Part shown: positions 16,079-25,030 of the stretch, in pieces | How the letters are laid out: every line of letters starts with the position of its first letter | Position numbering within the stretch: position 1 is the first letter of the stretch | NCBI RefSeq assembly: GCF_018784445.1 | Contig: NZ_WQOH01000036.1 | Location: 1 to 64,000 of the forward strand | Source of the DNA: Gemmiger formicilis | GTDB lineage: Bacteria; Bacillota; Clostridia; Oscillospirales; Ruminococcaceae | Direction: 5' to 3' | DNA: 64,000 nt | Notes under the pieces: generated by a model | Database searches by the model: none | What the model saw: the letters and a program-made list of their open reading frames with translations, nothing else | What the model was told of the DNA's origin: nothing | Program-made: the position numbers and the translations under genes

Positions 16079-17266
16079 ATGCAGTTTACCGAACTTACCA
16101 ATGTTTCGCCCGAGATCATCCGCGCTACGCAGGCGATGGGCTTTACCGATATGACCGAAATTCAGGAAAAGGCCATTCCGCTGATGCTGGGCGGGCACGA
16201 TATGATTGCCAAGGCCCCCACGGGGACCGGCAAAACCGTGGCGTTCGGTATCCCCATCCTGTCCAAGGTTGACCCCGGCAGCCTCAAGCCGCAGGCCGTC
16301 ATCCTAAGCCCCACGCGTGAGCTGGCCCAGCAGATCGCCCAGGACCTGCAAAACCTGGCGCAGTTTCTGCCTGCCATCAAAATCGTCTGCGTCTACGGCG
16401 GCGCGGGCATGGACAAGCAGCAGCGTCAACTCAAGCAGGGCTGCCAGATCGTTGTTGCCACGCCGGGCCGCCTGATGGATCACTACCGCCACCACGCCAT
16501 TGATGTGTCCGACGTCAAGACCGTCGTGCTGGACGAGGCCGACGAGATGCTGAACATGGGCTTCTACAAGGACGTCAAGTACATCATCGACCTGATGAAG
16601 CACCGCGAGAGCTTGTCGATGTTCTCGGCCACCATCAGCCGTGAGGTGCTGGACATTGGCTGGCTCTACCAGCACAACGCCGCTGAGGTCAGCGTGCAGC
16701 CGGTGGAGGATTCCAGCCCGAAAATTGCCCAGTACAAGCTGCTGACCACCGGCCGCGACAAGCTGGCCGACGCCGCCCAGATCATCATTGACGAGGGCTA
16801 CAAGCGGGTCATGATCTTCTGCAACACCAAGTACAACACCGGTATGCTGGCCAACCAGCTGGCCCGGCTGAATTTCAACGTGGACTGTCTGCACGGCGAT
16901 TTGTCCCAGGCCGAGCGCAACCGCATCATGACGCGGTTCAAGGCCGGGGAAATCGATGTGCTGGTCGCCACTGATGTGGCCGCCCGCGGCATCGACGTTT
17001 CCGACGTGGATGCGGTCATCAACTACGATGTGCCCGAGGAAAACGAGCACTACACCCACCGCATTGGCCGCACGGGCCGCGCCCGCAAGCAGGGCGCAAG
17101 CTATCTGTTCTACACGAAAGAGGAGCAGAAGCGTGTGGATCAGCTGCTGCGCCTGACCCGCAACACCGACGACTGCAAGGCCGTGAAGTTTGACTTCAAC
17201 CACGAGCATCTGAAGGTGGAAGAGGCCAGGCAGGAGGATAAGTTCCAGATCAAGGCGTATTTTTGA
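16079..17266 (+). CDS. DEAD-box RNA helicase
   Basis: The 395-residue protein has the full DEAD-box motif series: Q motif region TDMTEIQEKAIP, motif I APTGTGKT, Ia SPTREL, Ib TPGR, motif II DEAD, motif III SAT, IV IFCNT, V VATDVAARGID and VI HRIGRTGRA. These helicases unwind short RNA duplexes in ribosome assembly or mRNA decay. Only a short C-terminal tail follows the helicase core, so it is a minimal type without an RNA-binding extension. The ATG at 16079 is chosen because it fits the family N terminus. A specific name such as cshA or rhlE is not justified from this sequence. Confidence 0.93.
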   Translation: MQFTELTNVSPEIIRATQAMGFTDMTEIQEKAIPLMLGGHDMIAKAPTGTGKTVAFGIPILSKVDPGSLKPQAVILSPTRELAQQIAQDLQNLAQFLPAIKIVCVYGGAGMDKQQRQLKQGCQIVVATPGRLMDHYRHHAIDVSDVKTVVLDEADEMLNMGFYKDVKYIIDLMKHRESLSMFSATISREVLDIGWLYQHNAAEVSVQPVEDSSPKIAQYKLLTTGRDKLADAAQIIIDEGYKRVMIFCNTKYNTGMLANQLARLNFNVDCLHGDLSQAERNRIMTRFKAGEIDVLVATDVAARGIDVSDVDAVINYDVPEENEHYTHRIGRTGRARKQGASYLFYTKEEQKRVDQLLRLTRNTDDCKAVKFDFNHEHLKVEEARQEDKFQIKAYF

Positions 17267-17402
17267 GGAAAGAAAAGCCGTAGGGATCGGGTATGCCCGG
17301 CCCGCAACGTGAGGGGGATAGCCCCTTTATCTTTGGCATTGTAGAGAGGGGCCTTGCCCTTCCGCGGGGCGTCGAGGACGCCGCCCCCCCTACAACAAAA
17401 AA
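17267..17402. repeat. GC-rich intergenic palindromic sequence
   Basis: Contains several short inverted segments (TAGGGATCGGGTATGCCCGGCCC, AGGGGGATAGCCCCTTT, GGGGCGTCGAGGACGCC) similar in style to the TAGGGGCCGGGCATGCCCGGCCCCTA type seen at 39951-40044. I see no gene in it. Confidence 0.55.
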
Positions 17403-17403
17403 C

Positions 17404-17439
17404 GCACCTGCCTATTCCACACAGGCAGGTGCATTTTTT
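17404..17439. terminator. Terminator between the helicase gene and mtnN
   Basis: GCACCTGCCT pairs with AGGCAGGTGC (17404-17432), with an A-run before and a T-run after. It can end both converging transcripts. Confidence 0.9.
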
Positions 17440-17447
17440 GTAGAACC

Positions 17448-18131
17448 TTACACGCTCTCGATCATCCGCGCGACGATTTCCGTTGCCGTCTTAACGTACT
17501 CAGTGATGCTGAACTGCTTGACCACCAGCACCTCATAGCCGCTCTCGTCGGCGTTGTCGCTCATGGCACGCAGAATCACGCAGGGCACGCCGTTGCGGCC
17601 CGCCACCTGGCTGACCGCCGCGCCCTCCATCTCGACACAGTCGGGATGACACTTTTCCTCAATGACTTTTTTCGTCTCGGCGTCGCCGACGAAGGTGTCG
17701 CCGGTGGCGATCTTGCCCGCAATAGCCTTCACGCCGCAGGCAGCACAGGCGTCCAGCGCGGCCCTGACCAGCGCAGGGTCGCCGTGGTACTCGGTCTGGA
17801 ACGGTGCGCTCTGGGCAATCATACTCAGCTCGGCGTCGTGGTAGACGACCGTCTCACCGATGCAGACGTCGCCGATGCCGATTTTGCTGGTCATGTTGCC
17901 CGCAATGCCGCTGAAAATCAACTTGTCAATGCCATATTTCGTGCACAGCACCTGCACGGTGGACGCGGCGTTGGCCTTGCCCATGCCTGCGCAGCAGACA
18001 ACGACCTGCTTGCCCTGCAAGGTGCCGCAGTGGTACTCCACCCCGGCGTAGGTCTCCCTGGTCACATTCTCCAGCCGGGCACACAGTTGGTCCACTTCGT
18101 CGGGCATGGCGCCCATAATGCCGATAATCAT
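17448..18131 (-). CDS. mtnN: 5'-methylthioadenosine / S-adenosylhomocysteine nucleosidase
   Basis: The 227-residue protein starts MIIGIMGAMPDEV and carries family motifs FSGIAGN, GDTFV and VEMEGAAV, with the catalytic Asp in RAMSDNAD. It cleaves MTA and SAH to free adenine, recycling methyl-cycle by-products and feeding S-ribosylhomocysteine formation. The ATG at 18131 has AAGGAGA eight bases upstream. It lies 13 bp downstream of ychF on the same strand, so the two are probably one transcript. Confidence 0.95.
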   Translation of the reverse strand: MIIGIMGAMPDEVDQLCARLENVTRETYAGVEYHCGTLQGKQVVVCCAGMGKANAASTVQVLCTKYGIDKLIFSGIAGNMTSKIGIGDVCIGETVVYHDAELSMIAQSAPFQTEYHGDPALVRAALDACAACGVKAIAGKIATGDTFVGDAETKKVIEEKCHPDCVEMEGAAVSQVAGRNGVPCVILRAMSDNADESGYEVLVVKQFSITEYVKTATEIVARMIESV

Positions 18132-18144
18132 GGTCGGATTCTCC

Positions 18145-19275
18145 TTATACATTAAACAAAAACTCGATGACATCGCCGTCGTTCACGACGTATTCCTTGC
18201 CCTCGGTGCGCTGCAGGCCCTTGGCCTTGACGGCGGCGTAGTTGAAGTCGGCGTCCTCCAGATCCTTGTAGGCAATGACCTGGGCGCGGATGAAGCCGCG
18301 CTCGAAGTCGCTGTGAATCTTACCGGCAGCCTGCGGGGCCTTGGTGCCGCGCTTGATGGTCCAGGCGCGGCACTCCTTTTTGCCGTCCGTCAAAAAGCTG
18401 ATGAGGCCCAGCAGCTCATAGCTGGCCTTGATGAGCTTGTCGAGACCCGTGGACTCGATGCCCATTTCCTGCAGGAACGCGATTTTTTCCTCCTGCGTGG
18501 AACCGGCAATGTCCTCCTCGGTCTTGGCGCAGATGGGGATAGCCTGGGCGTTTTCCTCCTTGGCGCGGGCGGCGACCAGAGGATAGTAGGGGTTCTCGTC
18601 GAGGCCGCCCAGCAGGTCGTCCTCACCCACATTGCAGGCGTAGATGACCGGCTTTGCGGAGAGCAGGCCCAGCTCCTTGCGGGTGGCCTTCACGGCATCG
18701 TCGCTCTCGTCAAAGGCAAAGCTGCGGGCGGGCTTGCCGCCCTCAAGCCAGGCGGCCAGGTCGGCCAGCCAGGCGGCCTCCGCCGCGGCAGCCTTGTTGC
18801 CGGTCTTGGCGGCTTTCTGCTGGCGGCCCAGGCGGTTGCTGACGACTTCCAGGTCGGCCAGAATCAGTTCCAGGTCGATGGCATCAATGTCGCGGATGGG
18901 GTCAACGCTCTCGGGTTTGTTGACGTCCTCGACGACGTGGATGATGTTGTCATCATCAAAGCAGCGCACGACATGGACGATGGCGTCACACTCGCGGATG
19001 TGGCCCAGGAACTTGTTGCCCAGGCCCGCGCCCTGGCTGGCACCCTTGACCAGACCTGCAATGTCGACAAACTCAACGATGGCAGGCGTCTTTTTATCGG
19101 TCTGCCAGATCTCGGCCAGCTTGTCCAGCCGCGGATCCGGCACCGGCACGATGCCGGAGTTCGGCTCGATGGTGCAGAAAGGGTAGTTGGCTGCCTGCGC
19201 GTTCTGCGTGCTGGTCAGCGCGTTGAAAAGGGTGGATTTGCCCACATTTGGAAGGCCGACGATGCCCAATTTCAT
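18145..19275 (-). CDS. ychF: Redox-regulated ATPase YchF (Obg family)
   Basis: The 376-residue protein has the G1 motif GLPNVGKST, DIAGLVKGA (G3) and the NVGED motif that replaces the usual NKxD and gives YchF its ATP preference, followed by a coiled coil and a C-terminal TGS domain ending in DGDVIEFLFNV. YchF binds ribosomes and modulates stress responses. Length and motifs are normal for the family. mtnN follows directly downstream. Confidence 0.96.
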   Translation of the reverse strand: MKLGIVGLPNVGKSTLFNALTSTQNAQAANYPFCTIEPNSGIVPVPDPRLDKLAEIWQTDKKTPAIVEFVDIAGLVKGASQGAGLGNKFLGHIRECDAIVHVVRCFDDDNIIHVVEDVNKPESVDPIRDIDAIDLELILADLEVVSNRLGRQQKAAKTGNKAAAAEAAWLADLAAWLEGGKPARSFAFDESDDAVKATRKELGLLSAKPVIYACNVGEDDLLGGLDENPYYPLVAARAKEENAQAIPICAKTEEDIAGSTQEEKIAFLQEMGIESTGLDKLIKASYELLGLISFLTDGKKECRAWTIKRGTKAPQAAGKIHSDFERGFIRAQVIAYKDLEDADFNYAAVKAKGLQRTEGKEYVVNDGDVIEFLFNV

Positions 19276-19584
19276 GATGTTCTATATCTCCTTTGTTGTC
19301 GTTGCTTTTTATCGCGCGGGGGGTGTTGCCCCTGAATCATGACATACTATTTAAATTATAACACAGAAATGCACCGCTTTCAACGGGCTTGTGGCGGCTT
19401 TTGGTGATTTCTGGCGGCGCAGCCAAATCGCTATTGAGAACGCCCGGCAGGGGGGCATACCATATAAATTTGTTCTGCCACGAAAAATTTGCACAAAGAC
19501 GGTCATCTGTTCTTTTTTTGTCCACAATTATGCGGTATAATAACCTTATAAACTGCCGCCTGGCGGCTTAGGGAGGAAACCAAG
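19276..19584. promoter_or_regulatory. Divergent spacer ychF / two-component regulator
   Basis: About 310 bp without a gene. A TATAAT at 19536-19541 is a candidate -10 for the response regulator gene; no good -35 is visible at the usual spacing. The leader contains a GCCGCC/GGCGGC hairpin (around 19554-19567) before the GGGAGG SD. Confidence 0.5.
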
Positions 19585-20274
19585 ATGGCAAATGAGAAAA
19601 TTCTGGTCGTCGATGACGATAAAAATATCTGCGAACTGCTCCGCCTGTACCTGGTCAAGGAAGGCTACAACGTAACGATGGTCCATGACGGCGCGGCCGC
19701 CCTGGCCGAGTTCGACAAGCTGCACCCCGATCTGGTGCTGCTGGACGTCATGATGCCGGTGATGGACGGCTGGGAGGTCTGTCGTAAAATCCGTGCCAAG
19801 GACAACACCCCCATCATCATGCTGACCGCCAAAGGCGAGACGTATGACAAGGTGCTGGGCCTGGAACTGGGCGCTGATGACTATATCGTCAAGCCCTTTG
19901 ACGCAAAAGAGGTCACGGCCCGCATCAAGGCCGTGCTGCGCCGCTCCTCCGCCAAGGAGGAAGAAAACAAGGGCGTCTACGACTTCGACAACCTGCACCT
20001 CGATATGAACCGCTACGAGCTGAAAGTCAAGGGCAAAGTCGTCGAGGCCCCGCCCAAGGAGCTGGAACTGCTGGCCTGCCTGGCGGGCCACCCCAACCGC
20101 GTGTACACCCGCGACCAGCTGCTGGACGAGGTGTGGGGCTTTGAGTATTACGGCGACTCCCGCACCATCGACGTCCATGTCAAGCGCCTGCGCGAAAAGC
20201 TGGAGGGTGCCTCCGAGCAGTGGAGCCTGAAAACCGTCTGGGGCGTCGGCTATAAGTTCGAGGTCAAGGAATGA
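19585..20274 (+). CDS. OmpR/PhoB-family response regulator
   Basis: The 229-residue protein has an N-terminal receiver domain with the acidic pair VVDDDK, the phosphoryl Asp in LVLLDVMMP (about residue 53), the Thr in MLTAKG and the Lys in YIVKPF, then a winged-helix effector domain ending VWGVGYKFEV. Phosphorylation by the adjacent kinase should control DNA binding. The ATG is preceded by GGGAGG and its end overlaps the kinase gene by 4 bp. The target genes are not apparent from the sequence. Confidence 0.95.
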   Translation: MANEKILVVDDDKNICELLRLYLVKEGYNVTMVHDGAAALAEFDKLHPDLVLLDVMMPVMDGWEVCRKIRAKDNTPIIMLTAKGETYDKVLGLELGADDYIVKPFDAKEVTARIKAVLRRSSAKEEENKGVYDFDNLHLDMNRYELKVKGKVVEAPPKELELLACLAGHPNRVYTRDQLLDEVWGFEYYGDSRTIDVHVKRLREKLEGASEQWSLKTVWGVGYKFEVKE

Positions 20275-21707
20275 GCCGCCGCAACACGATCAGCCGCGAA
20301 TTTTTTGCCACCATTGCCGCCGTGCTTGTGCTGGGGCTGAGCGTGATGTGCGCCATCCAGACAGCACTCTCGGCGGCGTACTTCATCAGCGAGCGCAAAA
20401 GTTCGCTGACCGATGTGCTCAACGGCGCGACCGCATTGAGTGAGCGGTTTGCCGACGAAGGCTCCATCGTCACAAAGCCTTTGCAGGATGACGATCTTAT
20501 GGAGCGCGCCCACAGTGGGTTTGAACTGTTCAACACGGCGTCCGGGGCGCTGATTTTCATTGCGGACGGCGGCGGCAACATTTTACTGCACACCGGCGAC
20601 GACGCTTTCACCGGCGGCAGCGTGCCAACCGAGTACATAGACGACCTGAACGAGGGCCGCGACATCTTTGAGACCGGCACGCTGGGCGGTGTTTACCGCG
20701 CCAAGTATTACACGGCCGGGCGGCGTATCACAGTGGGCGGGCAGGACGGCTACCTGTTTGCCGCCAGCCCCATGGCAGCGCTGGGCGGTTACATGAGCGA
20801 TATGCTGGCGATGTTCGGCATCTCGGCGGCGGTCATTCTGATTTTGTGCAGCATCCTGTGTTGGGTGCTGGCACGGCGCATCACCGGGCCAATCGAGGAT
20901 ATCAGCGAGGCTGCGCGGCGGCTGGGCAGCGGCGACTTCACGGCCCGCGCCCCGGTGGACGGTTGTGTGGAGCTGGCCGACTTTGCGACTACTTTTAATA
21001 ATATGGCCGCGCGGCTGCAAACCATCGACAATTCCCGCGGGCAGTTCATGGGCAACATTGCCCACGAGCTGCGTACCCCGATGACGACCATCAAGGGCTT
21101 CATCGACGGTATGTTGGACGGCACGATTCCGCAGGAAGAAACCAAGCATTACCTGGGGATCGTCTCGCAGGAGACAGGCCGCCTGGCACGGCTGGTGCAG
21201 AATATGCTGGACATCACCAAGCTCGAGGCGGGCGAGGTGCCTATCCACGCCCAGACTTACGATCTGTGGAAAACTGTCACCGACGTGGTGCTGTCCGACG
21301 AGCAGCGCATTGAGGACGGCAAAATCGACATACAGGGGCTGGGCGGCGACCCGCTGCCGATCTATGCCGACCCGGATTTTGTGCATCAGGTCGTGTATAA
21401 CATCGTAGACAATGCCATCAAGTTCACCCCGGCGGGCGGCACCATCAGCTTTGCCGCCGAGCGCCACGGCAACATGGTGGAGGTGCGTATTGAGAATACC
21501 GGCGCGGGCATTGCGCCGGAGGCCCTGCCCTTTGTGTTTGAGCGGTTCTACAAGGAGGATCGCTCCCGCGGCATGAACACCCGCGGCAGCGGCCTGGGAC
21601 TGCACATCTGCAAGATTTTGATAAACCTGTCCGGCGGCCAGATCCACGCCGAGAGTGAGGAAGGCAAATGGTGCCGGTTCGTGTTCACGCTGCCGGCAGG
21701 GCAGTAA
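20271..21707 (+). CDS. Sensor histidine kinase (HAMP, HisKA, HATPase)
   Basis: The 478-residue protein has a first membrane segment near residues 10-35, an extracytoplasmic sensing region of about 130 residues, a second membrane segment near 175-200, then HAMP, the phosphoacceptor H-box (NIAHELRTPMT) near residue 264, N-box (NIVDNAIKF) and G-box (GSGLGLHIC). It is the partner kinase of the overlapping response regulator gene. The stimulus is unknown. A terminator follows directly. Confidence 0.95.
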   Translation: MSRRNTISREFFATIAAVLVLGLSVMCAIQTALSAAYFISERKSSLTDVLNGATALSERFADEGSIVTKPLQDDDLMERAHSGFELFNTASGALIFIADGGGNILLHTGDDAFTGGSVPTEYIDDLNEGRDIFETGTLGGVYRAKYYTAGRRITVGGQDGYLFAASPMAALGGYMSDMLAMFGISAAVILILCSILCWVLARRITGPIEDISEAARRLGSGDFTARAPVDGCVELADFATTFNNMAARLQTIDNSRGQFMGNIAHELRTPMTTIKGFIDGMLDGTIPQEETKHYLGIVSQETGRLARLVQNMLDITKLEAGEVPIHAQTYDLWKTVTDVVLSDEQRIEDGKIDIQGLGGDPLPIYADPDFVHQVVYNIVDNAIKFTPAGGTISFAAERHGNMVEVRIENTGAGIAPEALPFVFERFYKEDRSRGMNTRGSGLGLHICKILINLSGGQIHAESEEGKWCRFVFTLPAGQ

Positions 21708-21716
21708 AGCAAAACC

Positions 21717-21750
21717 TACAGACGCTGTGAAAACGGCGTCTGTTTTTTTG
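21717..21750 (+). terminator. Terminator after the histidine kinase
   Basis: CAGACGC pairs with GCGTCTG across a nine-base loop and is followed by seven T residues. Confidence 0.9.
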
Positions 21751-21757
21751 TACGCGG

Positions 21758-21908
21758 GAAAGGCTTCCCCCTCGGGGGAAGCTGTCAGCGGCCCCGCCCG
21801 CTGACTGATGAGGGGCAGGTGTGCCACGGCAACCCGGGAACGGGCAATCGCAGCGAACTCGCCCCTCATCCGGCCCTGCGGGGCCACCTTCCCCCTCAGG
21901 GGAAGGCA
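21758..21908. repeat. Palindromic dispersed repeat, copy A
   Basis: Starts AAGGCTTCCCCCTCGGGGGA and ends CCTTCCCCCTCAGGGGAAGG. Inside, CTGATGAGGGGC pairs distantly with GCCCCTCATCCGG. The same outer and inner motifs recur at 23701-23901, 41578-41785 and 47874-48030. No coding capacity is evident. Confidence 0.85.
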
Positions 21909-21921
21909 TTTTTAGTAAATC

Positions 21922-21953
21922 TGTAAGATTTCTCCTCCCGCCCGGGTCTATAT
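21922..21953 (+). promoter_or_regulatory. Candidate ECF-sigma autoregulated promoter
   Basis: TGTAAG at 21922-21927 and GTCTATAT at 21946-21953 resemble the TGTAAC / CGTCTA type recognised by many Firmicute ECF sigma factors, and they lie 32 bp upstream of the sigma gene start. Autoregulation is the usual arrangement for such pairs; it is inferred here. Confidence 0.55.
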
Positions 21954-21984
21954 AGTCAGAACCCACAAAAAGGAGGAACCACCC

Positions 21985-22539
21985 ATGAAGGACCGGGAAT
22001 TGACCCGATTGCTGCAAACACAGCCGGAGGAGGGCCTGGAGGCAGCCATGCTTGCCTACGCGCCGCTGGTAAAGGCGGTGCTGAACCGCATCCTGCCGCA
22101 GAATCCCTGCGACCGGGAGGAATGCATAGCCGATGTCTTTGTTTCGCTCTGGCGCAATGCGGCCAAGCTGGAGTGCACCGCCACGCCGCTGCGGCCGTGG
22201 CTCATTGTCACGGCGCGCAACAAGGGCATCGACCGCTACAACGCCCTGCGCCGCCGCGAGACGGTGACGCTGGACGACGGCCTGGCCGAAACGCTCGGCG
22301 AGCTGGCTGAGTTTGACCGCGCTACCGCCGATGCCGCCGACCTTGTCGGGGCGCTGGTGGCCGCCATGGAACCGCCGGACCGGGACATCTTTCTGCGCAA
22401 GTATTATCTGCTGCAATCCGGCAGGGAGATCGCCGCCGCGCTAGATATGAGTGTTGAGAGCGTCAACACCCGCCTGAGCCGCGGGCGTGACCGCCTGCGC
22501 CGCCAACTGACCGAGAAGGGAGTGTACACCCATGCGTAA
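21985..22539 (+). CDS. ECF-type RNA polymerase sigma factor
   Basis: The 184-residue protein has sigma region 2 (CIADVFVSLWRNAAKL, then LRPWLIVTARNKGIDRYNALRRR) and region 4 (LQSGREIAAALDMSVESVNTRLSRGRDRLRRQL), with no region 1.1 or 3, as in ECF sigma factors. The ATG follows AAAGGAGG. Its end overlaps the start of the downstream anti-sigma-like gene by 8 bp, the classical sigma/anti-sigma arrangement. The promoter candidate at 21922-21953 suggests it transcribes its own gene. Confidence 0.93.
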   Translation: MKDRELTRLLQTQPEEGLEAAMLAYAPLVKAVLNRILPQNPCDREECIADVFVSLWRNAAKLECTATPLRPWLIVTARNKGIDRYNALRRRETVTLDDGLAETLGELAEFDRATADAADLVGALVAAMEPPDRDIFLRKYYLLQSGREIAAALDMSVESVNTRLSRGRDRLRRQLTEKGVYTHA

Positions 22540-23701
22540 CAAAAATTTTGATGCCGATTTGTTGAAAACGCTGAATGAGCAGCCGATGCCCGCCGCCCCG
22601 CTGACCGATGATGAATTTGCCCGCGTGCTGGACGCGGCCTGCGCCAAGCTGCCACAGGCAAAAAAGACCGTCAAGCGCCGTTTTCCATGGGGGCGGGTGG
22701 CCGCAGCAGCCGCAGCCTGCATGGCCGTGGGGCTGGGCAGCGTCAACTTTGCCGCCCCCGCCGTGGCCGAACAGCTGCCTGTGGTGGGCAGCCTGTTCAG
22801 CTGGCTGAACCGCGGCGGGCAGGAGGACTACACCTCGTTGCACAGCGAGCAGCTGAATAAATACGCCGAGACGGTGGAGGCCACCGCAGAGAGCGCCGAC
22901 ACGCCCTACACCCTGACGCTGGGGCAGGTGTTTAACGATGGCGACTGGCTGCGCATCAGCCTGATGCTGACCGCCGAGGACGATAGTCTGGCCGGGTTCA
23001 ACGCCATCGGCCCCAGCGAGGATGCCGTTGAAAAGGCGCTGCAGAACGGCGGCGGGCAGTACGGCACGCTGGTGCTGGATAACGGCACGGAATTGAACGG
23101 CGCTGTTTCCTTTGAAAAACGCGATGACCGCACCTTTGTCACGGGCATCAATTATGAGCTGTTCCTTGCACCCGATGATTTGGCCGGGCACACGGCAACG
23201 CTGACGCTGTCCGACCTCGTGGCCTGCAACAAGAGTATTCTCGAAACCGATGGCCAGAGTTATTGGCACTATGACTACGCAGACCAGACCCCGCTGCCCG
23301 GCAGCTACACACTGACCTTTACCATTCCCGAGGTCAGCGATGCGGGCGTGCGCACGATGGAAACGCCCGTGGAACAAAACGGCATCACCCTGCAAAGCGT
23401 CACGGCCACGCCCGCCGCGACCAAAGTGCTGCTGAGCTTCCCGGCGGAACAGCATTGGGTGAATGTGAGGCTGTTCACCGAGGATGGCACGGAGCTGGGG
23501 CACGAGCGCGGCGAGGGCGGCTGGTGGACGGACGGCGCATGGACGGCCGACCCGGCGGACTTCGACCACCCGGAACAATGCACCAAGGCCAGCTATGACT
23601 ACTTTGCTGCCGTGCCGGAAAACTGCCGCAGCCTGACGGTAAAGGTCTACGATTTTGACACCGATGCAGAGCTGACGACCTTTACCGTGGAGCTGCCGTA
23701 A
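22532..23701 (+). CDS. Putative membrane anti-sigma factor (DUF4179-like)
   Basis: The 389-residue protein begins with about 50 cytoplasmic residues, then one membrane segment (RVAAAAAACMAVGLGSV, about residues 51-72), and a large extracytoplasmic beta-rich region. This layout, and the position overlapping an ECF sigma gene, match DUF4179 anti-sigma proteins of Firmicutes. The cytoplasmic part would hold the sigma factor and the outer part would sense an envelope signal. A palindromic dispersed repeat starts at the stop codon. Confidence 0.82.
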   Translation: MRNKNFDADLLKTLNEQPMPAAPLTDDEFARVLDAACAKLPQAKKTVKRRFPWGRVAAAAAACMAVGLGSVNFAAPAVAEQLPVVGSLFSWLNRGGQEDYTSLHSEQLNKYAETVEATAESADTPYTLTLGQVFNDGDWLRISLMLTAEDDSLAGFNAIGPSEDAVEKALQNGGGQYGTLVLDNGTELNGAVSFEKRDDRTFVTGINYELFLAPDDLAGHTATLTLSDLVACNKSILETDGQSYWHYDYADQTPLPGSYTLTFTIPEVSDAGVRTMETPVEQNGITLQSVTATPAATKVLLSFPAEQHWVNVRLFTEDGTELGHERGEGGWWTDGAWTADPADFDHPEQCTKASYDYFAAVPENCRSLTVKVYDFDTDAELTTFTVELP

Positions 23702-23901
23702 AGGCTTCCCCCTCGGGGGAAGCTGTCCGCGAAGCGGACTGATGAGGGGCGGCCTTGCCCGATTGAGTCCTATGGGGCAATGACGACACGCACGCCCCTC
23801 ATCCGGCCCTGCGGGGCCACCTTCCAGTCTACGCGCTAAGAGCCGCCTTCGGCGGTTGCGCTCCGACACGCGCCTGCGGGCGCAGCCCAAGGGGGGAAGG
23901 C
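23701..23901. repeat. Palindromic dispersed repeat, copy B (extends into the SpoIID-like gene)
   Basis: A long version of the family: the AAGGCTTCCCCCTCGGGGGA arm, the CCGCGAAGCGG hairpin, CTGATGAGGGGC paired with GCCCCTCATCCGG, and an extra module (AGTCTACGCGC ... GCGCAGCCC). The same long module occurs in reverse orientation at 41578-41785. Its right part encodes the C-terminal residues and stop of the minus-strand SpoIID-like gene. Confidence 0.85.
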
Positions 23902-24960
23902 AGGGGGTTGCTCCACCACCTCACACCCCGGAAAGTACCACTCCAAAATTTCCCGCCAATCCTTGCCGTCCTCGGCCATGGCCTTTGCACCGTACTGGCT
24001 CAACCCGACGCCGTGGCCATAGCCGTGGGTCGTAAAAACAAACGCATTCTCCCCGGGATCATACGCCACCGTGAACGCCGCGGATCGCAGGCTGAACGCG
24101 TTGCGCAGCTTTGTCCCGGCGAACACCTGCCCGCAGAGCGGCATCTGCGCCACATAGCCCGCTGCGTCCGATACGCCCCCGCCGAACCAATCGGCGGGGG
24201 CGTTTGGTATCTCGTCGGCATCCAGCCCCAGCGCCAGCAGGACGCTGTACACCTGCTCGGCACTGTACGTGACGGCAGTCTCAAACCCCGGCGCGTCGGC
24301 GTCCCAGGGCGACGACACCCCCTGTAAGTACGGCACGGCGGTCAGCCAGACGTTCTGGCTTGCCTCGGTCTGCCCGGCGCTGATGCTGTGGTAGCACGCA
24401 GCGGCGGGGGATCTCTCCCAGCAGAGCACCGCCCCGGCGGCTTCGTCTGCCAGCGCGGCTAGCCTACTATAATACGTAGAAAATTCGCCGCCCCACCGCG
24501 CCCGCAGCACCTCGGCCGTCGTCCAGCCCGCGCACTGGGCGCTGTTGCAGCTGAACGCCGCGCCGCCCAGGCTCAGCGCGTAGCTGTGGGCGGCCACCAT
24601 CTGGGCTAAAATCGCGTCGTCGGGCCAGTCGGGCGGCAGCTCACAGGCGGCTGTGCCGATGAGAAAATCCTGCACGGAAACCGAAGCGTCCTCCCCAGCG
24701 TCACAAATCAAAATGGGCGCAGATGCGTTAAAGTTGCGCTGCATGGGGGCGGCGGTGTACACTGGCAGCGGCGTGGCGGCAGGCTCGGGCAGAACCTCGG
24801 GCGGCGGGGTGGTGCTCTGTAAATCGGTGGTGGCGGGCTTGGCCAGCGGCAGGGCGGCAAAGGGCGCGGCAAGGGCCAGCAGGCCGAACACTACGGCCCG
24901 GCGAAATGTTTTTTTCAAGGGGCGTGCCCTCCTTGCAATTTGCGGCGCAGGGCGGTACAA
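23836..24960 (-). CDS. SpoIID/LytB-domain protein
   Basis: The 374-residue protein has a signal-anchor ([16 protein letters not shown], about residues 29-45), a Pro/Thr-rich linker, and a SpoIID domain from about residue 85, including [18 protein letters not shown] and [22 protein letters not shown]. In SpoIID the WP-x-E-A segment carries the catalytic Glu of a lytic transglycosylase; here the aligned residue appears to be Asp. The last 20 or so residues (after [14 protein letters not shown]) are encoded by the dispersed repeat, so the native C terminus was replaced. The start is uncertain within the basic N terminus. A role in sporulation or peptidoglycan remodelling is uncertain. Confidence 0.85.
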   Translation of the reverse strand: MYRPAPQIARRARPLKKTFRRAVVFGLLALAAPFAALPLAKPATTDLQSTTPPPEVLPEPAATPLPVYTAAPMQRNFNASAPILICDAGEDASVSVQDFLIGTAACELPPDWPDDAILAQMVAAHSYALSLGGAAFSCNSAQCAGWTTAEVLRARWGGEFSTYYSRLAALADEAAGAVLCWERSPAAACYHSISAGQTEASQNVWLTAVPYLQGVSSPWDADAPGFETAVTYSAEQVYSVLLALGLDADEIPNAPADWFGGGVSDAAGYVAQMPLCGQVFAGTKLRNAFSLRSAAFTVAYDPGENAFVFTTHGYGHGVGLSQYGAKAMAEDGKDWREILEWYFPGCEVVEQPPAFPPWAAPAGACRSATAEGGS

Positions 24961-25030
24961 TAGGAATATCCCGCGCGGCTTGTCCTATATATATGCGGCG
25001 GCCGCGCCCTGTATGAAATGAGGAACTTTC

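Noticed and set aside
20583-21887. 434-codon minus-strand frame opposite the sensor kinase
   Set aside because: Antisense shadow without SD or family signature; the plus-strand kinase motifs are complete.
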